Source: Phanerochaete sordida (Eukaryota; Basidiomycota; Agaricomycetes; Polyporales; Phanerochaetaceae). From it: a stretch of DNA of 64,000 nt. The translations under genes and the position numbers were made by a program. The DNA lies in contig BPQB01000057.1 of NCBI GenBank assembly GCA_019973155.2, positions 1 through 64,000 on the forward strand, read 5' to 3'. This document shows, piece after piece, positions 1-11,030 of the stretch (position 1 is the stretch's first letter; each line of letters starts with the position of its first letter). The notes beneath the pieces were generated by a model. It was not told the DNA's origin. It saw only the letters and a program-made list of their open reading frames with translations, and searched no databases.

Positions 1-1108
1 CCTAGACTACTTGCCTGTACGGTGGCTTGGGAGCAACTCAGCTTCCTGCGTGTAATTGCAGAGATATTCCTGTTCTTGCTCTCGTGGGAAAGTTCTCTTG
101 TAGCGCCAGTGCTTTACGAGCGTTACACTGCCCAATCACCAGCCAATCAGGTTGCTCCGGAGAGCGCCATTTCCCTTCTGGGCGAACGACGCTCGGCCAC
201 GCGACGGGGCGACGGGCGGACGCGCGCAGCTGCGTGAGGCCTTGAGGAGCGCACCTATGTGCCCCTCTGAGCTCGAGAAGAAAAATGGAGAATACCGAGG
301 CTCAAGCACACTGCTGACGAGCTAGCAGCAAAAGGACACGCCCGCGCTGTACCGCTGACACGGACGGCTGAAGTGCCCAGCGGCCCAAGCACAGACACTG
401 CGCACAGACGCGTTCCGGGGCAGCCCACCGGTTGTGCGAGCCTCGAATACGGACGGCCTTGATGCCTCCAACCGGGCTAACAAGGACCCGCGACAATCGT
501 CGTACCTCGATGATGGTATGAAGGGGCGCATAGCCTGCTGCAAGCTCGCCTTGGATGTGTTCCTAATCTCAGTGCTGCTATTTGCTGCGACGGGAGCCCG
601 CGGCACAACACGAGGGTGATCCACATTTTACTATCCTGAGGCGTTGTACATACATAGCGCGTCCGGGCGCAGTCGCATGCGCGTACTTGGCATGACAGCG
701 GGGATACCTGGGGCTGACCACAAATGTTACACAATGTACTACTAATGTTTCCTTGTGTGCACACCCTCCCGAGGGCGCCGTAATTATGGTGCAGGCTCTC
801 GATGCGTGGTTCATACGGGCACACTTACTATACAGTGTCTTGTGCAGGGTTAGTGACCGGAGTACGTGGGTACTAGATTATGCTTTCCCGCCTCACCAAG
901 GCCCAATCCTGCTGCTGTGCCTTCGCGAATATTCTGTAGTTGGAAAGTACCACTTCATTCAGCTAGAATAGGTGTTATACTACAGTAATAATGTGCTATC
1001 CACGGTCTCCGTGGCCCACTTTGCTCAATCCAAGCACCTGTGCCCGGCCGTCTTACCATAAAGGGTAAAGGCACTGATGCATCAATTTGGGCAGCGACAT
1101 TTGGGCGA

Positions 1109-1134
1109 CGTTTGGGCACATTTGTGCCCAAACG
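1109..1134. repeat. Perfect inverted repeat, 12-bp arms
   Basis: Arms CGTTTGGGCACA (1109-1120) and TGTGCCCAAACG (1123-1134) are exact reverse complements separated by TT. It lies about 320 bp upstream of the first Rossmann-protein gene, and related TTTGGGC half-sites precede it. It could be a regulator site or a small hairpin; function is unknown. Confidence 0.8.
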
Positions 1135-1388
1135 CCGTCTTATGTGCATATACGCCGTCTTGCACATCACTGCGCAATGCGGAGGACGAGCGTTCGGGTA
1201 TGACGTGAGTTGCCAAGTTGGGACGCGGGTGCGGAGGCGATGTTCAGGCGACGGGAGTCGCACGGCTGGCGCAGGCGAAAGTTCTCGCAGCTGACTGCTC
1301 CTGCTCTGCAATGCACTCGCCCCATCGATGGCTTACGAATCCTCGTCCCCCACGACGACATCCCCTGTCAATGCAACGCGGCGCGGGA

Positions 1389-1394
1389 TATAAA
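1389..1394 (+). promoter_or_regulatory. TATA box of first Rossmann gene
   Basis: TATAAA followed by GCCGCGT, 63 bp upstream of the start at 1452. The same element followed by GCCGCGT occurs at 3161 in front of the second copy, which supports it as a real core promoter. Confidence 0.7.
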
Positions 1395-1451
1395 GCCGCG
1401 TCCGCGTGGACATGTCCTCCAACACACTTCGTCCCGCAACCCTCGTGAACA

Positions 1452-2823
1452 ATGTCTGGCAAGACTCCCATCTTCTACATCGGCGCGACCGGTACGTGCA
1501 CGGTGCCCTAGCCACCGACGCGTCGTGCTAAGCGTGCACAGGCTACATCGGCGGCTCCGTCCTCGCAAAGCTACTCAAGCACCCCAGCGCGGACACCTTT
1601 GACATCACCGCGCTCGTGCGCAGCGAAGACAAGGCCGCGAAGCTCAACAAGCTCGGCGTGCGCACCGTCATCGGCTCCTACAAGGACGTGGCACTCGTCG
1701 AGAGGCTGTCCGAGGCTGCACACGTCGTGTTCTCCATGGTGCGCCCCTCGTCGCGTGCCCCTAAGCTGCCCGCCCTGACCGCCGCTTCCCGTGCCAGGCG
1801 GACGCAGATGACCTCCCGATGGTGCAGGCCATCCTCAAGGGCCTGAAACAGCGCCACGCGAAACTCGGCGACCTCCCTATCCTCATCCATACGGTGCGTG
1901 TCCGCGCCAAGCGCGTTTCGCATTCGTGTATTCATCCGTTGTTCGCAGTCTGGCACGGGCGTCCTGACCCACGGGCAAGAAACGAAGGGCATGGCCGCCA
2001 CGGACGTGATTTACGACGACTCGGACTTTGAGCAGATTGCGAACATCAAGCCTGAGGCGCTCCATCGCAATGTCGACAACGCCATCTTCGAGGCCGACAA
2101 GGATGGTACGTGCTATCTCTGCAAACATAGTCCAATGTGGCGAACTGAACCTCTGCGACAGGTTACTGCAGGACCTACATCATCCTTCCGAGCACAATCT
2201 ACGGCATCGCACAGAACCACCTCGTCGACGCGGGCATCCAGAACCCGTACTCGATCCAGATCCCAATGGTCATCAAGGCCTCGCTCGGCCGGGGCCGCGC
2301 AGGCATGGTCGGCAAGGGCCTCGCGCTCTGGCCAAATGTGCACATCGAGGACGGTACGCCCCTCCTTGCTCTGTTTCCCGAGTCTGGGTCTAACCCATCC
2401 CAGTCTCGGACCTGTACATCATACTCTACGACGCGATTGTGACCAAGGGCACCGAGGGCGTCGACCACGGCATCCGCGGCTACTACTTCGGCGAGAACGG
2501 CGAGCACGCGTGGGGCGACATCTCGCGCGCCGTCGGGCAAGCTATGGTCGCGCTCGGGCTCGCCACCGAGGCAGAGCCGACGGCATTCACCGATGAGGAG
2601 CTCGAAAAGTACTTTGGCTCGGTCGTGCGTGTCTCGTTCACTGTATAGTGTAGGCGTAATGCTGACTTCGGAGGGACAGGAAACCGGCAACTACTGGGGC
2701 ACGAACTCGCGCGCGCGTGCGAACCACTCGCGTGCGCTTGGTTGGAAGCCGAAGTATACGACACAGGACATGCTCGCGAGCATCAAGCCGGAGGTCGAGG
2801 CGATTCTGAAGCAGCAGAAGTAG
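1452..2823 (+). CDS. NmrA/epimerase-like NAD(P)-binding protein, copy A
   Basis: Seven exons: 1452-1491, 1542-1738, 1798-1893, 1949-2105, 2162-2353, 2404-2621 and 2680-2823, all GT-AG, giving 347 aa. The N-terminus reads MSGKTPIFYI followed by the dinucleotide-binding loop GATGYIGG (residues 11-18), typical of extended or atypical short-chain dehydrogenases such as NmrA or nucleoside-diphosphate-sugar epimerases. I see no clear YxxxK catalytic pair, so it may bind NAD(P) without ordinary SDR chemistry; the substrate is unknown. There is no signal peptide or membrane segment, so it is probably cytosolic. The start follows a TATA box by 63 bp. The next gene is a close tandem paralogue with exactly the same exon lengths in all seven exons. 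Confidence 0.9.
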
Positions 2824-3160
2824 GGAAGTGCCCGAAAGCACGAAGCAGCAAGTGTACATTACCAGCAGACAAATACCAGTGGTTTCTTTCGTTCTATGCA
2901 GGGGGTCAACGTCCCGCGTTTCGTCTCACAGACTGCATGATTTTGCTTCAGGGGCAGAAAGTGCGGTAAGTATGCATTGCATGGACGGGGCTACCCCCCG
3001 AGCCCTGTACAGAGCCCTGACAATATACTGATGGTGTGCGTGAAGCTGGCTAGGAACGTTCTAGCTGACTCACGCTCTGCAGTGCACTCGCGCCATCGAT
3101 GGCTTACTCATTCCCGTCCACCACGTCCGATTTCTCGGTCAATACAGTGCCCCCCCAGCG

Positions 3161-3166
3161 TATAAA
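3161..3166 (+). promoter_or_regulatory. TATA box of second Rossmann gene
   Basis: TATAAA followed by GCCGCGT, 51 bp before the ATG at 3212, preceded by a C-rich run. It matches the element at 1389. Confidence 0.7.
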
Positions 3167-3211
3167 GCCGCGTGCGTGTGGACACATCTCGCCTTGCAGT
3201 CCTTGTGAACA

Positions 3212-4578
3212 ATGGCTGGTAAGACCCCCGTCTTCTACATCGGCGCGACCGGTACGTGTATGCTGCCTTGCTCACGGACGCGACGCACTCACGCGCGCAC
3301 AGGCTACATCGGCGGCTCCGTCCTCGCAAAGCTGCTCACGGACCCCAGCGCGGACACCCTCGACATCACCGCGCTCGTGCGCAGCGAAGACAAGGCCGCG
3401 AAGCTCGAGAAGTTCGGCGTGCGCACCGTCGTCGGCTCCTTCAAAGATGTGGCTCTCGTCGAGAGGCTGGCCGAGGCCGCGCATGTTGTGTTCTCCATGG
3501 TGCGCCGCCCCGTAGCGTGTCCCTAAGCTGTCTACCATGACCGCCCCATCCAGGCGGACGCAGACGACCTCCCGATGATGCAGGCCATCCTCAAGGGCCT
3601 GAAACAGCGCCACGCGAAGCTCGGCGACCTCCCAATCCTCATCCACACGGTGCGTGTCCGCGCCCAGCGCGCTTTGCACCCCTCTGTTCATCTCTCGCTC
3701 GCAGTCTGGCACGGGCATCCTGACCTATGGGCAAGAGACCAAGGGCATGGCCGCCACGGACGTGATCTACGACGACTCGGACTTTGAGCAGATCGCGAAC
3801 ATCAAGCCGGAGGCGGTCCACCGCAATGTCGATAACGCCATCTTCGAGGCCGACGCTGACGGTACGCGCCACGACTGCAATCACGGGCAAGATTGATGGA
3901 CTGAAGCTTTGTCGCAGGCTATTGCAGGGCCTACATCGTCCTCCCGGGCATAATCTACGGCATCGCAAAGAACCAGCTCGTCGACGCCGGCATCCAGAAC
4001 CCGTACTCCTTCGGGATCCCGATGCTCATCAAAGCCGCGCTCGGCCGCGGGCGCGCAGGCATGGTCGGCAAGGGCCTCGCGCGCTGGCCGAACGTGCACA
4101 TCGACGACGGTGCGCGCCTCTCCGCCTCTTTGCTCCTTCCGCGTCTGACCCGCGCCAGTCGTGGACCTCTACGTCGTGCTCTACGACGCGGTCGTGGAGA
4201 AGGGACCCGAGGGCGTCGACCACGGCGCGCGCGGCTACTACTTCGGCGAGAACGGTGAGAGCTCGTGGGCCGACATCTCGCGCGCCGTCGGCCTGGTCAT
4301 GGTCGAACTCGGGCTCGCGGCCGACGCGGAGCCGACCGCGTTCTCAGACGAGGAGCTCGTGAAGTACTTTGGTTCTGTCGTGCGTGTCTCGTTCGACGTG
4401 CGGTGTGGGCGTGGTGCTGATTTCGAGTGGACAGGAAATCGGCAACTACTTCGGCACGAACTCGCGCGCGCGTGCGAATCACTCGCGTGCGCTTGGGTGG
4501 AAGCCGAGGTACACGACCCAGGACATGCTCGCGAGCATCAAGCCCGAGGTCGAGGCGATTCTCAGGCAGCAGAAGTAG
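3212..4578 (+). CDS. NmrA/epimerase-like NAD(P)-binding protein, copy B
   Basis: Exons 3212-3251, 3303-3499, 3554-3649, 3705-3861, 3918-4109, 4159-4376 and 4435-4578, giving 347 aa, the same length as copy A. The N-terminal FYIGATGYIGG nucleotide-binding motif is intact, as is the C-terminal block starting NSRARANHSRALGWKP. Differences from copy A are scattered substitutions; no stop or frameshift is present, so both copies are probably functional. Family and likely biochemistry are as for copy A: a Rossmann-fold oxidoreductase or epimerase-like protein of unknown substrate. The copied promoter suggests similar expression unless the diverged upstream parts matter. Confidence 0.9.
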
Positions 4579-5188
4579 GGGAGTACCCGGAAGCGCGAAG
4601 CAGCAAATGTACATTATCAGCAGACAAATACCAGCGGTTTCTTGGATCCTTTCCTCTGCTGCACGCGTACGTGTTGCAGCAAAGGTGGTATGTATCGCAT
4701 AGACGGGAGCTGGCATATCTTGGGGCTAAGCTGCGGCACTATTGCTATCGTACAGCAGCGAGTGCGTTGCGTTCGGCACTGGTCGCAGGGTGAACACATG
4801 CACGGTAAGTATGTCTCATTCACGTTGCTTATCCAATCTGCTAGTGCGAATGTACTTCAGCTCCGTTCGAGCGAGGTATCGGTGGTCTAAAGGGACCGTT
4901 GTGGCCGGGAGCGCCTTCGCTTAGGTGGGTCTATGTGCCGAGGGGAGCAGCATTCAGGCGATCCTCGTGAGTGGCCCGGTCCCATCGATTGTCCCTTCCA
5001 ATGTACTCATGCTCCAATCTTCCATGCATCGACAGAGACAATGATGCACAGCATTCCGGCGTGTACTGAGTGCCTTCGTGCGCAGGTAGTGTATGGATGG
5101 TATAAGATATCTCTCTGCGTAGCCGTCCTGCATCGTCGCGGCACCTCGTCGACCCGCTGTTCATTTTCACACCACTTACGGACGAACC
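4579..5188. other. Intergenic, 610 bp
   Basis: Holds the remainder of the duplicated 3' flank (to about 4650) and the promoter of the following gene, with a TATAAGATAT element at 5101. No coding signal was recognised. Confidence 0.6.
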
Positions 5189-6111
5189 ATGTCTGCCGAT
5201 TCTGATGCACAGGCCCAAGCGAACGCGCTCGCTGTTGATGAGCACGTAGAGGGCGTCGAGATTGCGAATGCTCAGCTTGAGCTCGCGGGGCAGGGCTCGG
5301 GGCCCTTTATGCACATCCCTATGGTGTTATCGTGCTGGTACGTCGCTCAACACACTGCCCGTTACTTTTATGCTCAGAATTCTCATTCGACGCAGGGGCA
5401 CAGCAGCCTCCGCGCTGCACAACCGCCAGAACCCGGGCGTCACGTCCTACCTCACCGCGCGCCTGCCCGAGTACGCGCTCCGGGGCAACCTGAGCATCAG
5501 CGTGTGGGCGCGCACGAGCAGCCGGGGCGCCGCGTCTTCCTCTCGGTCGAGAGCCCGTTCGCGCGCCACTCCGTGCTCGAGGTCGGGACGCGGGCGAACG
5601 GCACGGAGGTCTACGCCGCGACGCTGCCGACGGGCGTGTCGAAGTGGATCTGGTCCGGCGAGCACATGGGCGCGGACTGGACGCACGTCGTCGTCGTGTG
5701 GGCGCACTCGACGCGCACGTTCTACCTCAACATCGGCGGGAAGGTCAAGGCCGTCAAGTGGGCCGACAGCGAGGCGAACGACCGCTTTTTGGCGACCACG
5801 AAGGAGTGGCGCCTCGTCATCGGGAGGGGCAAGGAGACTGCGCTCATGCGCGACGGGTGGAATGGGGAGGTGGGTCTGTTCTCCGTGGCCCATCTCACTT
5901 CAGGCTAAGTCGCCCGTCTCAGATAACCGAAGTCGCAGTGTGGAACCGCGCTCTGAACCTGGTAAAGCAATCCCTGCTTGTACCGATCTTCAAAGCGCAT
6001 GCCTGACATGAAGTCTTCTCTTGGCAGCACGACGTTCAAGAGCTTGGACAACGATTTCCCGAACCCATGAACCCCGCACTTCCGGGGCTCCCGACTGGCT
6101 TCAGAGTCTAG
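5189..6111 (+). pseudogene. LamG/concanavalin-like protein with a -1 frameshift
   Basis: Exons 5189-5337, 5396-5869, 5923-5961 and 6028-6111 match the exon plan of the intact paralogue at 6892. Exon 2 begins in the right frame (residues reading SYLTARLPEY) but near 5525 the similarity jumps to another frame (continuing VFLSVESPF), consistent with loss of one base in a GC-rich GGCGCCGCG stretch. After that point the LamG-like pattern resumes (WTHVVVVW, then WRLVIGRGK), and both downstream splice junctions and the terminal stop are conserved. This is either a young pseudogene or a one-base assembly error; conserved splice sites argue that the break is recent. The fold is a beta-sandwich of the laminin-G/ConA type, ligand unknown; no signal peptide is visible. 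Confidence 0.7.
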
Positions 6112-6891
6112 GCGCATGGCGGTATCGATAAAGGCATCCGTACGCGGCCTAAGGCGGCCTACCACGCTTTCCAAAACCCGACTTGAGCTCCTTCGTCCTC
6201 GTCCTCAGTAATTGAATTGTAGGCCCGCACCCATGTTTGCCACTTTCTCGGATGTATGTACGCGCTATGTTCAGTTTGGTACTTGGCTTTGGACTGTCTC
6301 GTGCCACCTGCAAGTCCTCCAACCACCCTGCGAACTTTGCGGATGCTAGCGTCCGCCGTGCGTTTCGATTCACAGCAGATATACGAGGAGGCGTCAGGCG
6401 CGAAAGAGGACAGTACTTGGTACGGGGCTATTGAGTGAGTGACCTCTAACCTCCACGCAACGGCAATGCAGTCTGAACGGCCGAAATGATAGTCAACGGC
6501 CTTTCGGAAGTGCCGCTTTCACTGTGTGCATGGCGCGGATGCTCGGACTCCTGAACTAGATCACCATCGATACCGAGAGTTCTCATGCACTGATAGGACA
6601 CTGATCATGGGCTGCACAGCTTCCAGGCATGCCATGCAGTAATTGTGAACATCTACCTGCTCCGCAAGACTGCTTTTCCGTGGAGCTACCGTTATTGCGA
6701 GAGAGCCATCGCTCGTGCTTCCCCGCAAGCTAGAGGACTTCCAGCACAGCTTTCCGGCGAGGAGTTGTGTGCCTATCTTCCGAGCTAGTGCTGATTCTGA
6801 CAAATGTCTCAACGTGCGTAGCCTGGAGGTGTATTTAAGGTGACGTCCCCCAGAGGATCGGCCGTACAGGAGTCCCCTGCACAACACAACC
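6112..6891. other. Intergenic, 780 bp
   Basis: No recognisable gene. The right end is the promoter of the next gene, with a TATTTAAG element at 6832-6839. Confidence 0.6.
6832..6839 (+). promoter_or_regulatory. TATA-like element
   Basis: TATTTAAG, 60 bp upstream of the ATG at 6892, a spacing similar to the TATA boxes at 1389 and 3161. Confidence 0.5.
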
Positions 6892-7857
6892 ATGTCCGCT
6901 GACGAAGGGCACCTCGACCTCGTTGCTCACAGCCCGCCAGCAGCTGGCCTTCAGGCATTAGGCAGCAGCAATGATATCGCCGAACAAGGCGGCGTTACCC
7001 TTGGGCAGCAGCTTCGTGCGCTCGGAGCTGGGCCTATACTTACCATTCCGTCGCTGCTCGCCTGTTGGTACGCCTTTCTTCTTCTCAATGAGACCTTGCG
7101 GTGTACTCAAGGCTGCTGTTTTCCTGTGACAGGGGGAGCAAGATTGAGCCTTCGGGCCACCTGGCGTCCTATCTCTCGACGCGTCTGCCGGACTACTTCC
7201 TGAACAGGGACGCAAGCTTCAGCCTGTACGTTCGCCGCGGCCAGAGTACTGACGACACGGCACGCGTCATGCTCGTTGTCGAGAGCCCTTTCCAGCCCAA
7301 CGCCATCATTGAGCTGGGCATAGGGGTCGACAAGGGCAAACGCCACGCGGTCTACGCCGGAAGCAGCGTCACACCTGCGTGGCTGCGCTCCGCGGTCGAC
7401 GTCCAGGTGGACGAGTGGACGCACATTGCCATGGTGTGGAACTACACCGCACGGACGTTCTCCCTCTACGTCGAAGGGGAAGCCGTCAAGACGCTGGCCT
7501 TCTCGCCCACCAGAGACGCCAACGAGCGGATTCTTAGAGTCAACAAGGAGTGGCGTTTGGTCATCGGAAGGGGCAAGAGGATCGGGCAGATGCGCAACGG
7601 ATGGGATGGCGAGGTAAGCCTGCTCGAGTGCGCCGCGGCTCATTGCTGAATCGACGGACATCCGCAGATCACCGACGTTCGCGTCTGGGATCGTGTGATA
7701 GACGAGGTGAGAAGCGTCTTCATATGGTTCACGTAGACGGACACTCATGATCTTCCACTTCGTGCTGTAGACCGAGATCAACGACATTAGACGATGGCAG
7801 CGCCCTGAGCCGATGAACCCCACTCAGCCGAACCTGTGGTATGACTACAAGGTCTAG
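6892..7857 (+). CDS. LamG/concanavalin-like jelly-roll protein
   Basis: Exons 6892-7067, 7133-7613, 7668-7706 and 7771-7857, giving 260 aa. The first 58 residues are poorly conserved relative to the broken paralogue upstream and end in a shared CW at the exon 1/2 junction. Exon 2 carries the conserved beta-sandwich pattern: VESPF, then EWTHIAMVWN, then a strand reading FSLYVEGE, then EWRLVIGRGK, typical of LamG-like lectin/glucanase folds. Exon 3 is only 39 nt (13 residues beginning ITDVRVW), as in the paralogue. There is no secretion signal. Likely a carbohydrate- or ligand-binding intracellular protein; no enzyme motif is visible. Confidence 0.75.
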
Positions 7858-8256
7858 CATAGTCCACTTCACTGGTCCGCGACAAACAAAGAGAGAGACA
7901 GAGCAGCGGGTTACGCAAAATTAATCCAAGCGCAGAGTACCCTTCGGCATTCCAGCTATAAAACATCACGTAAATCCCAGCGTTCAAGCGAAAACCTTGG
8001 TGCTTTGAATGAGACGTCGCTCAAATGTACTATATCGTGTTATAACGGGTTTTATTGTTGCGTTCGGTATATAGCGTGGACTGTGTTCGCCACAGCGAAG
8101 CGCCATGCGATCGCACGCGAGTGCGCTTCCGCTGGGAGTCGCGCGCTTACCTGCCTCTCTTTCTCGTCCATCTCTCTGAAGTCCGGGCAGCCACACGAAG
8201 GTCCCCGCCCTTACTCATCGAAATCCCTGTATCCTCAAGCTCCTTATCACATTGTT
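7858..8256. other. Intergenic, 400 bp
   Basis: 3' flank of the LamG-like gene and promoter of the F-box gene. No additional coding signal. Confidence 0.6.
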
Positions 8257-10500
8257 ATGGACTCGGACGACGAGGATATTCTACAGCAAGAAGCAAAGAG
8301 GAGAGCAACTGGTTACCATACCTATTCTCGTGTGTCGCGTCGTCATTCTGACTGAGGGCCGTCTAACGCCAGCTTGACCCCCAGGACGCCACAAGGCGGG
8401 GATTCCTGTGAGACTGTACGAGAAGGAAGAGAACAAATGGATGGAAATGTGGATCAGACGTCGGTCAGTACTCGACAAAGAGGTGATTCATGACCCGCGC
8501 GACGACCCGCCTGGTGAGCGCGGCGTGCAATACCGCGTCCTCCGTTTTTGTGAGACTATAAAGCGCTTCCATACGGTGAGTACTGCGACGTGGCTCTGTC
8601 CGGCTTGCTCGATTCGACTGAAGATAGGGCAGCCTAGACCTCGCCGGCCGCCACGAACGAAGATACCTGTCCATCCTCCGACGCTGGGAAGACTTCGCAG
8701 TCGAACTTGAAGAAGTACTGGAGCACAGCACGGAGACGACTGTTCCCATGCTAGATGAGTCTGGTCAGGTCCTCATGTCACTGGAAGATCCACCGTCGCC
8801 GCTCATGGACATATCTTTCGACGTCGAGCCGGCGGACTTGCTCAGGGAATTCGAGGATAAATGGAGACTAAAGATATACTCTGTCAGTGCCATGAAAAAC
8901 CTCTATGGTGTGTCAGCTCCTACAGACATTCAGTGCGCGAGCTGATACAGGGCCAGAGGAAGTGAAGGCTAGCTTACAGGCTAGCCCTCAGCCAAAACTC
9001 CAAACGCTGTGTCTCCTCGACCTTCCACCTGAACTCCTGCATCTTGTGATGCAACTCTGCGGGGTCGACGGCGCAAGGCGATTAGGAGCTACATGTCACA
9101 GCCTACGGGAAGTCTCGGTGCCATATATTTATCTCGTGCGTCGTGTCTGTCTTGCCTGCAATAACAATCTGACTTTGACAAAGGAACGCAATCTCGAGAT
9201 CAAATTTGACCCCAAATGGAACGAGATAAATGGTGAAGACCCAAAAGCAGTCCACGACTATATACAAGCTCTCGCAGCATCTGCACGCGACGAATTCATT
9301 GGCGACGTGGCCTTCCTTCTGTCTCGACCCGACATTTCCGAACGTATCGAAACGTTGATCGTCTCTGGTTGGCAATACCGTTACTTCGACATGGCCGGCT
9401 GGGAACCATTCGACGAGAACGTTGTAGAGTTCCTCTTGCCGATCTCAGTCCACATTCATGACCTTATTGCCGCTTCTCCGAACATCAAGAAACTAAGCCT
9501 GTGCTTCCTCGTGATCACGCAAGCGATGCGAGAGTGCATCATCACTCTCAAACAGCTCAATGAGCTCAAGGTCATCTCCAGCAAGGTCACGGGTTCCGCC
9601 AATCTTCCACCGTCTGCCTCCGCCCTCCGTAACCTCACCATCCGTATCTCTGACCCCTTGGACCTGTCCGCCTGGACATTCATGCATGCGCTCTCCGACC
9701 TACGGTGGCTATTACTTGCGGGCACGAAGAACGGAGCTCGCATCCTTCCGCCACCAGAAATTGTGCAGAGCTGCAATCCCTTTGTCACCGTTCAGCGCGC
9801 ATTTATTGATGGAGTACAGCCTATGGAGCAGCTTGACCTCGCTGCTCTGTTCACCTCTGCTTCGCTCGCTACTGACCATCGCTTGCCCCTCGTGGAACTC
9901 AAAATCTCAATGTCGTATGGGATCGACGATCTCGTCGTAGATGCCTTGCTCGCTGCTCTGGAAGGCTCTGCACTCCGATACTTTGTCCTGGATGGTACCA
10001 CATACGGCGAACCTCAGCTCATCGACGAGATCGCACAGAAATTACCCGACCTCAGATCGCTCACGCTTATTTATCGTGATAGTTATCGGCAGACCAAAGG
10101 CAAGGCCGCGAACTGGCCGCGGCCGACATGGGAATACGCACGTCGTCTCGGACGCTTCCGGCAGCTATCGCACTTCGGCTGGAACCTCGACATTACGCCT
10201 ACGACGACGCCTGCGACCATGGAGTTGATGGAGGACGGGTATCCGGATGACTGGTGGGAGTACATCCGCGAGGACTGGCTCGACCCGTCGACCGAGGTCG
10301 CAAAGCTCCTCGCGGCGTATTGTCCGTCGCTCGAGATGGTCGTCTTCCTCGACGGCTTGCCCTACCGCTTCCAGAAGATCGTGCGCTCTCCGCAAGGCGA
10401 TGTTTCCACAGAAGACTCGTTCTCATACTGGGACTACTATGCTCGCCACAATCCCCTCCTCCGGTCGTGGCCTGTGGTTGAGCGGCGTGATGATGCGTAG
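8257..10500 (+). CDS. F-box/leucine-rich protein
   Basis: Exons 8257-8311, 8385-8575, 8628-8907 and 8951-10500, giving 691 aa. The acidic N-terminus MDSDDEDILQQEAKRR is followed by a charged region. The F-box begins around residue 190 (LPPELLHLVMQLC, then LGATCHSLREV), followed by leucine-rich repeat-like blocks such as LRNLTIRI and LRWLLLAGT. F-box proteins bind Skp1 and select substrates for an SCF ubiquitin ligase; the repeats would contact the substrate, which cannot be inferred. Exon 3's acceptor was chosen at 8627 because it is the one that keeps the reading frame. A 5'-truncated relative lies at 59203-60333. Confidence 0.85.
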
Positions 10501-11030
10501 AATTATTCTGGAAATATATGTGAGGACATTTACGTCGAATGACTATGATCCCCATGTCGAGCTCCTCAGCACCAGCAGGCGTTTCGATCTCACTCTGTAC
10601 GCCACGAAGGCAATTGATCCTCGGCCAATGGATTCGTCCAATGTCTACGATCGTGCCTCACCGCTGTCGTCGTCGCTACCTGGTATGATGCTGTATGTTC
10701 CTGTACCGCATCGCGGCCGATGTTTGAACATGCTATTTAGGCCTCTGCAAGTTTCAGCGACAGTCAAACAAGGTTTGAGCTATAAACATAGAGCGTGTGA
10801 GCTGCAACATCCTCCTTCGTGAGCCTGTGAAGCTGCATGCCCAAACCCAGTAACTTACTAAGGCGTGGGCTCCGAGACAGATGGTGGCATGGGGGACGTC
10901 TTGTGTCCGCTGGCTGACATAAGCACATTCAGTGACGACTATATAGCAAGTCGTTTCAGAGTGCATCAGTTCCGCACTGTGCGGCGAGCTGCCATCTACC
11001 TTGCGAAGGAGTTCAACGCGAAAGCCAACC
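10501..11030. other. Intergenic, 530 bp
   Basis: No gene seen. A TATATAG element near 10940 precedes the questin-oxidase-like gene by about 90 bp. Confidence 0.6.

Larger units (their letters stand above)
1..1451. other. Intergenic, no gene recognised
   Basis: Neither strand shows a frame that can be tied to a family or extended by plausible splicing. Open frames are short and overlap on both strands. The region carries the inverted repeat at 1109-1134 and ends in the promoter of the gene at 1452. Confidence 0.6.
1305..2890 (+). repeat. Tandem duplication, unit A
   Basis: Unit A resembles unit B at 3073-4650. Similarity starts in the promoter (shared TGCACTCG and CCATCGATGGCTTAC blocks), covers all seven exons, and continues about 65 bp past the stop codon. 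The two start codons are 1760 bp apart. Confidence 0.85.
3073..4650 (+). repeat. Tandem duplication, unit B
   Basis: Second copy of the block at 1305-2890, including promoter motifs and the 3' flank, where ACAAATACCAG is shared after the stop. Exon lengths are unchanged, whereas intron sequences have drifted more than the exons, as expected if the coding sequence is under selection. Confidence 0.85.

Noticed and set aside
8576..8632. Alternative acceptor CAG at 8632 or TAG further on for F-box exon 3
   Set aside because: Only the acceptor at 8627 keeps the frame into LAGRHERRYLSIL.
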